DNA of 64,000 nt from CAYQVW01 sp964421245 (GTDB lineage Bacteria > Margulisbacteria > WOR-1 > XYC2-FULL-46-14). Under the pieces are notes generated by a model. The model saw nothing but the letters and a program-made list of their open reading frames with translations. It searched no databases and was not told the DNA's origin. Where the stretch lies: NCBI GenBank assembly GCA_964421245.1, contig CAYQVW010000007.1, positions 1-64,000 of the forward strand, given 5' to 3'. The position numbers were made by a program, and so were the translations under genes. Each line of letters starts with the position of its first letter. The first letter of the stretch is position 1. Below are positions 57,382-64,000 of this stretch, piece by piece.

Positions 57382-58623
57382 GAAGCTTTAGCTGGAAATA
57401 TAACAGAGGCAATGTGCCAAGTCGCAAGGGTCGAAGAAAAACTTCCTGAAGAGATCAGAAAGGGAGTTGCGGACGGAACTATTGCGATTCCTTATAATCC
57501 ACTCCACCAAAAATGTATTCCGATGGGAGTAGGACGAGGATTAAGGACTAAGGTAAATGCTAATTTTGGAACCTCACAAGACTTCCCATGTTTAGAAGAC
57601 GAACTTAAAAAACTCGATGTCTCAATAGCTGCAAAAGCGGATGCGGTAATGGATCTATCAACTGGTGGGAATATAACTGAAATTAGAAGGGCTATTCTTG
57701 CTACTTGCCCCTTGCCCCTTGGCACTGTTCCTATCTACCAAGCAATAGCGGAGGAAAAATTTTCCGTAGACGGGATTTTTGAAGTCATAGAAGAACAGGC
57801 TAAAGACGGTGTTGATTTTATGACGGTTCATACCGGTGTAAATTTTGATTCCATTGCAAAATTAAAAAAACATCCTCGTTTAATGGAGGTGGTCAGTCGG
57901 GGTGGAGCGTTGATGATGCAATGGATCATTGAGAACAGAGAAGAGAATCCTCTTTTTCAATATTATGATCGTTTATTAGAAATAGTAGTTAAATATGATG
58001 TAACTTTATCTCTTGGTGATGGGATGCGTCCAGGATCTATTATTGATGCTGGAGATCCGGCTCAGATTGAAGAGCTTAAGATTTTAGGAAGATTAACTAA
58101 GCGAGCATGGGAGGCCGGGGTGCAAATTATAATAGAAGGGCCAGGCCATGTTCCATATGACCAGATAGTAGAGCAGATGAAGATGGAAAAAGAGTTTTGT
58201 TTTAATGCTCCATTTTATGTTTTGGGCCCGCTTCCAACTGATGTTGCACCAGGTTATGATCATATAACTTCTGCAATTGGTGGAACTCTCGCTGCAGTTT
58301 CCGGTGCTGACTTTCTTTGCTACGTAACTCCGACTGAACATTTAGGTTTACCTACACCAGAAGATGTAAAAGAGGGTATTATTGCATCGAGAATTGCAGC
58401 TCATTGCGCCGATATTGTTAAAGGAATTCCGGGTGCAATAGAGTGGGATCGCGAAATGTCGACTGCTCGCAAAAAATTAGATTGGGAAAGACAGATTGAG
58501 CTGGCGATTGATCCTGAAGAGGCTAAAAAAATCCTCGATAAGAGACCGACCTCGCAAGGTACCTGTTCTATGTGCGGTAAATTCTGCGCAATGAAGGTGT
58601 CGACGGAAGCTTTGAAAAAATAA
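57367..58623 (+). CDS. thiC: phosphomethylpyrimidine synthase
   Basis: Radical SAM enzyme making HMP-phosphate from aminoimidazole ribotide for thiamine; 418 residues, the short form. TVPIYQAI, TVHTGVNFDSI, SRGGALMMQWI, LSLGDGMRPGSI, EGPGHVPYDQI and ADFLCYVTPTEHLGLP are typical. The C-terminal cluster motif is CSMCGKFCAMK. I use the ATG at 57367 rather than GTG 57349, which overlaps the TATAAT box. A reverse-orientation TTGCCCC array (57705-57725) encodes ATCPLPLGT without changing normal length. Confidence 0.95.
   Translation: MTQRQEALAGNITEAMCQVARVEEKLPEEIRKGVADGTIAIPYNPLHQKCIPMGVGRGLRTKVNANFGTSQDFPCLEDELKKLDVSIAAKADAVMDLSTGGNITEIRRAILATCPLPLGTVPIYQAIAEEKFSVDGIFEVIEEQAKDGVDFMTVHTGVNFDSIAKLKKHPRLMEVVSRGGALMMQWIIENREENPLFQYYDRLLEIVVKYDVTLSLGDGMRPGSIIDAGDPAQIEELKILGRLTKRAWEAGVQIIIEGPGHVPYDQIVEQMKMEKEFCFNAPFYVLGPLPTDVAPGYDHITSAIGGTLAAVSGADFLCYVTPTEHLGLPTPEDVKEGIIASRIAAHCADIVKGIPGAIEWDREMSTARKKLDWERQIELAIDPEEAKKILDKRPTSQGTCSMCGKFCAMKVSTEALKK
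57705..57725 (-). repeat. heptad array inside thiC, opposite orientation
   Basis: TTGCCCC, TTGCCCC, TTGGCAC on the coding strand (GGGGCAA units in reverse) encode the residues before GTVPIYQA, a conserved ThiC strand. Length matches ordinary ThiC, so this is replacement rather than added sequence. Confidence 0.75.
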
Positions 58624-58659
58624 GCTGAAATTTTTCCTTTTTATTGCTGAAAATATTAC

Positions 58660-60855
58660 ATGGCGACAGTACGTGGAGCAAGATTTTTAACACGAAAGAT
58701 ATTTTCTGATCAAACACCGAGGTTTGATTTTTCAAGTACTGCAATTTCCAGAAGAGTTTGTATAAGAACTGGTTATACAACCCAATCCCCGGTTGAGACT
58801 GCACGTTTGTCGGCAAAATCAAAGATAGATCCTGCGACTATTGATGTGGTCCGGGTGGATGGAAGAACTCTAACAATCAACGAAATTGTTGCAGTTGCAA
58901 GATATGGAGCCAGGGTAGAATTTACAAAAGATGCCCTTAAAAGAATGGTTCCATCTCGCGATGTTGTTGATGATGTAATAAAACAAGGTGACCCTACGTA
59001 TGGAACCAATACTGGTTATGGTCCATTTAAGGATCAACTATTGCCTTCCGATATGGCGGTCGAATTATCAAATGAAATTATTCCAAGTCATGCTGCTGGA
59101 GTAGGTGACGCTTTATCAGTTGAAGAGGTTCGGGCAACTATGCTCCTCATCGGTTCAAAATTTGCAAGGGGTTATTCTGGGGTTAGACCAGTTTTGGCAG
59201 AACGTATTTTTAAAATGCTAAATGGAAGAGTTCATCCCTATGTTCCGTCAAAGGGATCGGTTGGAGCAAGCGGAGATTTGGCTCCTCACTCTCATATTGG
59301 TTTGGTTTTAGTCGGTCATAAAGAGGGGAAATGTATTAAAGAAATTCCTCCAGATAAGGGGGAAGGGTGTTTTTATGAAGATGGAATAGAGGCAATGGAT
59401 GCGGCCGGGATCGAGCCTATACTTTTGGCAGAAAAGGAAGGACTTGCTTTAACCAATGGAATTCAGGTTATGACTGCAATTGGTGCTTTAACTCACTATG
59501 ATGCAGAACAATTAGTGAAGATTTCAGACATTGTTGGAGCTATGAGTGTTGAAGCATTTCTTGGTTGTAAACCGGCCTTTGATAGCAGGGTGCATGTTGA
59601 GGCCAGACCTCAACCAGGACAAGAACCGACTGCAAAAAATATTCGAGCCTTAATTTCTGGAAGTGAATTAGTAGAACTTACACCAAGTGAAAAACTCGCG
59701 GTATTAAATAGAAAAATTTCTTCTTTGGAAGGTGAGCAACTACCGGAATTAAGAGAAGCGGTGGGAGAACTCTTTTCACATCAGCGCACACAAGGAGCAA
59801 TAAAGGCCTCTTTTGAAATGAGAGACAGATTGACTGCGATGCCTTCTGGAACAGAAGGGGTAGCAGAATGTTTAGATGGGATTTCTCAAATAATTCCAAG
59901 TCTTACTTCTTTGGATAATTATGAAACATTAGTTGTTTGCAATAATATTTTGACGGAAATGGTTGGCAAAGTAGATGATGAACAGATTAGCCGTGCACTT
60001 TCTGGTATTTATCATCAAATAGATTCGATGATGGTTCTGCTCAAACGAATTCAAGCTATTACAGCACAGCTTGGAGAGATGGGGGCTCAAATTTATTCTA
60101 TTTGTGAATTCTTTTTGCCATCTCCAAACATTCAAGATTCATATACACTACGTTGTATTCCTCAGGTAATAGGGGCGGTTCGTTATGGGATGGACCATGT
60201 TCTAAAACCGTTGATGATAGAAGCAAATTCTGCAGATGATAATCCATTAGTTTTTCCGGGTGCCAATGCGACAACAATCTCAGCCGGAAACTTCCATGGA
60301 ATGCCGGTAGCATTACCTTTGGCATATTTTAAACTTTTGTTTGCCACACTTGGTGGAATATCAGAAAGACGTTCTGCAAAGTTTGTTGACCAGGCTCAAA
60401 GTAGGGGACTTCCAGCATTTTTAACCCCACCCGAGACAGCTGGAACGCGTTCTGGTTATATGATTCCTCCGTATTCTGCAGCTGCATTGGTTGTTGAAAA
60501 TAGAGTATTATCTGGTGCTGCCTGTGCTCAAAGTATATCAACCTCTGCAAATCAAGAGGATTTTGTAAGTATGGGGACGATCGATGCCAGACAGGCGAGA
60601 GAGATTATGAAAAATACTCGCGCAATTCTTGCAATCGAGCTCTGTTGTGCAACAATTGCTCTGCATATCCGCAGAGCAAAAAATCCTATGCTAGAATTAG
60701 GTGCTGGAACCAGGGTTGCCTTTGATGCCTTATCGGAGCTAATTCCTCCGTTGAAAGAGGATCGTGTTCCAAAGAGAGATATTGATTTAGTGACTAGTCT
60801 TATTGAAAGTGGAGATTTGATTAAAAAAGTTGAAGCAGTTGTTGGTTTGAGGTAA
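58660..60855 (+). CDS. large histidine-ammonia-lyase-like MIO enzyme
   Basis: An aromatic ammonia-lyase family protein of 731 residues; HAL is about 500. The MIO-forming Ala-Ser-Gly is at 203-205 in GSVGASGDLAPHSH. YGTNTGYGPF (114-123) carries the catalytic Tyr loop. The selectivity pair is Ser143-His144, as in histidine lyases. QEDFVSMG (632-639) has Phe where HAL has His. Residues 338-488 are a helical insertion before IQDSYTLRC, and residues 1-55 form a Ser/Arg-rich extension. No hut genes are nearby; an aminotransferase follows 6 nt downstream. Confidence 0.85.
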   Translation: MATVRGARFLTRKIFSDQTPRFDFSSTAISRRVCIRTGYTTQSPVETARLSAKSKIDPATIDVVRVDGRTLTINEIVAVARYGARVEFTKDALKRMVPSRDVVDDVIKQGDPTYGTNTGYGPFKDQLLPSDMAVELSNEIIPSHAAGVGDALSVEEVRATMLLIGSKFARGYSGVRPVLAERIFKMLNGRVHPYVPSKGSVGASGDLAPHSHIGLVLVGHKEGKCIKEIPPDKGEGCFYEDGIEAMDAAGIEPILLAEKEGLALTNGIQVMTAIGALTHYDAEQLVKISDIVGAMSVEAFLGCKPAFDSRVHVEARPQPGQEPTAKNIRALISGSELVELTPSEKLAVLNRKISSLEGEQLPELREAVGELFSHQRTQGAIKASFEMRDRLTAMPSGTEGVAECLDGISQIIPSLTSLDNYETLVVCNNILTEMVGKVDDEQISRALSGIYHQIDSMMVLLKRIQAITAQLGEMGAQIYSICEFFLPSPNIQDSYTLRCIPQVIGAVRYGMDHVLKPLMIEANSADDNPLVFPGANATTISAGNFHGMPVALPLAYFKLLFATLGGISERRSAKFVDQAQSRGLPAFLTPPETAGTRSGYMIPPYSAAALVVENRVLSGAACAQSISTSANQEDFVSMGTIDARQAREIMKNTRAILAIELCCATIALHIRRAKNPMLELGAGTRVAFDALSELIPPLKEDRVPKRDIDLVTSLIESGDLIKKVEAVVGLR

Positions 60856-60861
60856 ATAATA

Positions 60862-62118
60862 ATGGTTGAATTAGCAAATAGAGTCGGCGCAATGCCAGCA
60901 ATGAGAGTAGTGCAGTTAACAGGTAGAGCTGCTGAAATGAAGGAGCCGTGGGAAGCAGCAAATCCCGGATTTGAATTTGTTCCGTTGTTATATGGAGATG
61001 TTCCTTGGAGATTTCCAAGAATAAGACGTCAAATAATAAGAAGATACCCCCAAGCTCCATCGGGATATCTTGATCCAAAAGGGGAAGCTGGTGTTCGCAA
61101 ATTAATTGCTAAAGATTTTGAGAGAGATGGAGTTTTAGGTATTGATCCAGACAAAGAAGTTTGTGTTACCAATGGGGTTCTTGAAGCCCTTCAATTAGCA
61201 TGTGCTGCTGTATTAAACCCAGGTGATCAAGTTATTGTTCCAACCCCATATTATTTTTTCTTTCCACATCAGGTAGCAAGATCTGATGCAACGATGAGGC
61301 TGATTGATACAAAACCAGAAAACGACTATAAGCTTACACCAGAAGAGTTAGAAGCAGCGATTACACAAAAAACAAAAATGCTTTTCCTAAATTATCCAGG
61401 TAACCCAAGGGGTTATGTTTATAGTTTTCAAGAATTTGATGCCTTAGCGCGGGTTTTAATGCTTCATCCTCATATTTCAATTCTTGCGGACGAAGTCTAT
61501 TTTAGAACCTATTTTGGAGGAGATTCTCATACTAGTATTTTAGCTGCTGCTCCAGAATTAAAAAATAGAACCATAGTAGCAAGGTCTCTTGCTAAGATGT
61601 TAGCTTCTCCAGAAGAGAGAGCAGGGTGGGCAGTCGGTTCTTCCGATATAATTGGTGCAATGCAACAACAATTAAAGGCGCCAGGTAGCTGGGCTAATCC
61701 TATTGCTTCTCAGCTTGCAATTCAATTTGCTCTGTCGAATCGAGAAGGGACTGATCATGTTATTGATGAGATTAATGGGAAATTGAGGCAAGGGCATGAT
61801 TTTATGCTAGCGAGATTAAGAGAGATGAGGTTTGATGTTTCTTCTGTTGGAGCTGGTATTTTTCTCTTTCCAGAAATTCCAGAAGAACTTGCAGGGTTAA
61901 TTCCTGATGCTGCTCCCGAGGTCGGGGTTGATACCATTGGACTAAGTAGCTCAGAACGATTGGCCTGGTTTCTTCTTTCTCATGGAACGGCCGTTGTTCC
62001 GGGGGATGATTCAGGAGTTCCTGATTGTTTTAGAGTAACTTTTGCATTGGATGTTCCGCAGCTTGAAGCCGCAACTGATAATATGCGAAGAGGACTGCAA
62101 GCAATGGGTTGGTTGTAG
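60862..62118 (+). CDS. class I/II aminotransferase
   Basis: A 418-residue fold-type I PLP aminotransferase. NYPGNPRG is the NPxNPxG-type motif, ILADEVYF holds the PLP Asp, and SLAKMLASPEERAGW carries the PLP Lys in an SxxK context. CVTNGVLEALQLAC precedes the phosphate-binding site. Substrate is unknown. It is 6 nt behind the MIO ammonia-lyase and probably co-transcribed, so an aromatic or histidine-derived amino acid is a reasonable guess. Confidence 0.85.
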   Translation: MVELANRVGAMPAMRVVQLTGRAAEMKEPWEAANPGFEFVPLLYGDVPWRFPRIRRQIIRRYPQAPSGYLDPKGEAGVRKLIAKDFERDGVLGIDPDKEVCVTNGVLEALQLACAAVLNPGDQVIVPTPYYFFFPHQVARSDATMRLIDTKPENDYKLTPEELEAAITQKTKMLFLNYPGNPRGYVYSFQEFDALARVLMLHPHISILADEVYFRTYFGGDSHTSILAAAPELKNRTIVARSLAKMLASPEERAGWAVGSSDIIGAMQQQLKAPGSWANPIASQLAIQFALSNREGTDHVIDEINGKLRQGHDFMLARLREMRFDVSSVGAGIFLFPEIPEELAGLIPDAAPEVGVDTIGLSSSERLAWFLLSHGTAVVPGDDSGVPDCFRVTFALDVPQLEAATDNMRRGLQAMGWL

Positions 62119-62166
62119 TTCGAAATTCCACTGAAATTCTATCCCGATTTTAACGATGTATTAATA

Positions 62167-63273
62167 GTGATCAAAGTAACCAATAAATATCAGCTTATTC
62201 ATCTTGGGATTGCGTCTACTAATCCTTCAGGAACTGTTCCACATGTTCCCCAGTTCGAGTTGATTTTTGATAGAGTGTTTGAAAGAGCACTTTGTTCGTT
62301 TGACTGTATTTCTCCAGAAGATAGATTAAAAGATAATACGCAAAGATATATAGATCCGGTTAGAGAAGCTGGTCTTGTAGATATCTCAGAAGCACTTTCT
62401 GGATGGTTGGAAAATGGAAGGCTTATGAGAAGGAGTGGGATGGGACAAGAAGAGGTCGCCGAATTATATGCAGGGTTTGTTGAATATATTAATGGAGGTC
62501 TTGATGATGGGAAGATTAGCAACAGTGCGGCAAAAATATTTTTGTATGCCCTAAATTGTTTTGCTGATTTAGGTGTTCATTATGATGCAATTTTAGAGAA
62601 TCCCAGAAAGTCGTCTTCTGCTGAGCGTGCTGAGTATGTACAAGCCACACTTCGTTTGTGGAATGCTTATTCAAAAGAGCATAAAGTATCAGATCAAAAT
62701 GCTTTTGGTTTTAATCCTATTCCTCGAGGTAAAGAAATTGTTAGTAGGGTATATATTAGTGCAGACTTAACTGCTTCTCCCAGTAAAATAGTTAATGAAT
62801 GGCATGCCGCTTTGAAAAAAACGGTCAATGATCTTTCGGTTCATTTTAAGGTTAATAAGTGGTTATCTGAGAAATATCATACGGTAGTAATATATGTAGG
62901 TGATGGTGAGAATGAGGCACTTAGGGTAGAAGATTCCTTGCGAACATTTTTAGACAACTGTGATCCAAAATTACTAAGTGAAACTGCTATGCCCACAGCT
63001 ATTCCCCTGCAGAGAGGGATTTCCATTGCTCCTGAGCCAATCCAGGTCAATAAATTTGTTCCACTTTTAGCAGGCAGAAAAATTTCATATAGCAAATTAA
63101 TAGCTGTTCTGTTTGAGTTAGCCTTTACTTTGGCCTTTGATGATATGAGACAGAATGAAAGACAGCCCTTGATAATTACCTCCGAAAGTTTGAGGGAATC
63201 CGCTAAAAAATATTTTCGACAGTTAATTTTTTCTTCTGGTATAAATCCAGATACGATGAGCTCTGCGCGATGA
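62167..63273 (+). CDS. HopA1-like domain protein (tentative)
   Basis: A 368-residue soluble protein beginning at GTG 62167. The C-terminal 180 residues follow the order SRVYISADLTASPSKIV, LSVHFKVNKWLSEKYHTVVI, a YVGDGENEALRVEDSL helix, AIPLQRGISIAPEP and SYSKLIAVLFELAF. This recalls the HopA1 (T3SS effector-like) family, also seen in some lanthipeptide-modifying complexes. The N-terminal half is helical and unrecognised. No type III secretion or lanthipeptide gene is seen. It follows the aminotransferase by 48 nt on the same strand. Confidence 0.55.
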   Translation: MIKVTNKYQLIHLGIASTNPSGTVPHVPQFELIFDRVFERALCSFDCISPEDRLKDNTQRYIDPVREAGLVDISEALSGWLENGRLMRRSGMGQEEVAELYAGFVEYINGGLDDGKISNSAAKIFLYALNCFADLGVHYDAILENPRKSSSAERAEYVQATLRLWNAYSKEHKVSDQNAFGFNPIPRGKEIVSRVYISADLTASPSKIVNEWHAALKKTVNDLSVHFKVNKWLSEKYHTVVIYVGDGENEALRVEDSLRTFLDNCDPKLLSETAMPTAIPLQRGISIAPEPIQVNKFVPLLAGRKISYSKLIAVLFELAFTLAFDDMRQNERQPLIITSESLRESAKKYFRQLIFSSGINPDTMSSAR

Positions 63274-63294
63274 CCTGGGAAGTGCTAAAAAAAA

Positions 63295-63471
63295 TTAAAT
63301 CTCACCCTTCCTGAGTTTTTCTCCGAATTGTTTATTTTTTTTAGGGGTAAAGTAATAGAGAAAGCTAGATATTTCTTCCAACCACTCCAATTTTTGTTGT
63401 GGAGTGTATTTTTTGTATTCATCAGCTTTTTCTTGAGTGTATATGTAGAACGGATATTTTTTTTCTTTCAT
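63295..63471 (-). CDS. 58-residue partner protein of the nucleotidyltransferase
   Basis: A small basic protein, MKEKKYPFYIYTQEKADEYK followed by KYTPQQKLEWLEEISSFLYY and a Lys-rich tail. It is translationally coupled to the upstream nucleotidyltransferase by an ATGA overlap (63468-63471). YTPQQKLEWLEE is typical of small helical proteins found beside MNT-type nucleotidyltransferases in candidate-phylum genomes, as I recall. A toxin-antitoxin-like or substrate-adaptor role is inference. Confidence 0.7.
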   Translation of the reverse strand: MKEKKYPFYIYTQEKADEYKKYTPQQKLEWLEEISSFLYYFTPKKNKQFGEKLRKGEI

Positions 63472-63965
63472 TGTTTTCCAAATTCCTTCAATGCTTCAAT
63501 GTCTGCCAAATCTATTGGCCGGCCGGCAATTTCTTTTAGTTTAATAAGATCATTAATCGAAGCCACATTTACTGTTACTCCCCACGCTTCAGTTATTATT
63601 CTCTTTTTGAAGGCTTTTTCAAAAGATAAATAATTTTTGGTCATTATATCAATACTTATGTAGGGATTATCAATGTCTCTAAAAGAGAAAACCTTCATAT
63701 TTTTTTCTTCTCTCCACTCTTTTAGTTTTTCTGCATTAGCGAGTTCTTCTGCTTTGACTGGGACTTTTGGTGATAGGCCAAGTTCTTTTGTGAGGGATAC
63801 AAACTTCAAAATATTCTCTTTATCCATTGCCAACATGAGATCAATATCTGAGGTTGCTCTTTGGATGCCATGCAGGTTAATGGCTATCCCTCCGATAACC
63901 AGATACTTAATCTTTTTCTCTTCTAATTTTTTGAAAATCCTTGGATAGATGCCTTTTTCTTTCAT
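63468..63965 (-). CDS. nucleotidyltransferase (AbiEii/MNT-like)
   Basis: A 165-residue polymerase-beta-fold nucleotidyltransferase. The motif GGIAINLHGIQRATSDIDLM lies at residues 25-44 with the catalytic DID; further acidic residue in SIDIM near residue 104. It resembles AbiEii-type or DUF6036-like nucleotidyltransferases. The mRNA is likely leaderless: TATAAT (minus, 63977-63972) ends 6 nt before the ATG. The 58-residue protein downstream is its probable partner. Confidence 0.85.
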   Translation of the reverse strand: MKEKGIYPRIFKKLEEKKIKYLVIGGIAINLHGIQRATSDIDLMLAMDKENILKFVSLTKELGLSPKVPVKAEELANAEKLKEWREEKNMKVFSFRDIDNPYISIDIMTKNYLSFEKAFKKRIITEAWGVTVNVASINDLIKLKEIAGRPIDLADIEALKEFGKQ

Positions 63966-64000
63966 ATATAAATTATAACATGTTTAATATGGATTTTGAC

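Noticed and set aside
63328..63633. Plus-strand ORF of 101 codons
   Set aside because: It is antisense to the 58-residue gene and nucleotidyltransferase, and is rich in Phe/Ser as expected for the complement of Lys/Glu-rich code.

Overview
The window is 64 kb of dense, AT-rich bacterial chromosome with about 65 protein genes and one tRNA. Most genes are anabolic housekeeping genes: riboflavin, leucine, chorismate/aromatics, histidine, isoprenoid, purine, folate one-carbon, lipoate/glycine cleavage, thiamine and trehalose. The organism is probably a diderm. One 949-residue secreted protein ends in a BamA-like beta-barrel region, and there is a lipoprotein. Fhs, Pta, an RnfE-like subunit, an AmrS-type radical SAM enzyme and few oxygen-linked enzymes fit an anaerobic or fermentative uncultured lineage. 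My guess, from general gene content and repeat style only, is a Cyanobacteria-related candidate phylum such as WOR-1/Saganbacteria or Margulisbacteria. No rRNA is present to confirm this.

Layout. 0.1-9.7 kb: yebC, PHP hydrolase, MGMT-like, hisF, ispA, PAP2-like, dxs, JAMM protease, fhs, folE, dprA. 9.7-12.9 kb: an unknown gene, a PRC/MgtE_N/CBS regulator with an NRAMP-related transporter, and a 51-residue SWIB-like mini-gene. 13-19 kb: accC, nusB, then a trehalose block (otsA, otsB, a DUF5752-like duplicated protein, a TreT-like glycosyltransferase). 19-21.3 kb: ribE, ribBA, ribH. 21.3-29.5 kb: sugar ABC ATPase, gcvPB, lplA, a peptidase/propeller/barrel protein, rtcB, amrS-like gene. 29.5-40.3 kb, mostly minus strand: K+ uptake (trkH and two trkA-like), rnfE-like, DUF502, leuA, a pmbA-like peptidase, pta, exonuclease, DUF362, uracil-DNA glycosylase. 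40.3-43.7 kb: lysine-ketoglutarate-reductase-like enzyme, a 354-bp element with 16-bp terminal inverted repeats, tRNA-Arg, EamA exporter. 43.6-48.2 kb, minus strand: rdgB, purD, recJ, accB, efp. 48.2-57.3 kb: tyrA, frameshifted pcm, aroA, leuB, leuD and leuC, with hypotheticals interleaved. 57.4-64 kb: thiC, a large histidine-ammonia-lyase-like enzyme, an aminotransferase, a HopA1-like protein, and a nucleotidyltransferase/small-protein pair.

Three signals cut across the annotation. (1) Families of short 7- or 8-nt tandem repeats are sprinkled through the window. The dominant one, GGGTCAA, lies in frame inside nine conserved enzymes. Because 7 and 3 are coprime, the forward array encodes the same peptide cycle (GSRVKGQ) in every reading frame. 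The reverse strand has TGA once every 21 nt in any frame, and the two reverse-orientation arrays consist of stop-free variants. Other repeat families form signal peptides, N-termini, linkers and long intergenic hairpins. (2) Many genes have a TANNNT -10 box ending 6-9 nt before the start codon, with a good -35 box 17 nt further up, which implies leaderless or near-leaderless mRNAs. (3) At least four intergenic regions carry overlapping divergent promoters of this kind. Other oddities are an EF-P without a basic residue at its tip, a half-length SWIB protein, an ammonia-lyase with about 150 inserted residues, and several unrelated hypothetical proteins that share Ser/Arg-rich N-termini.
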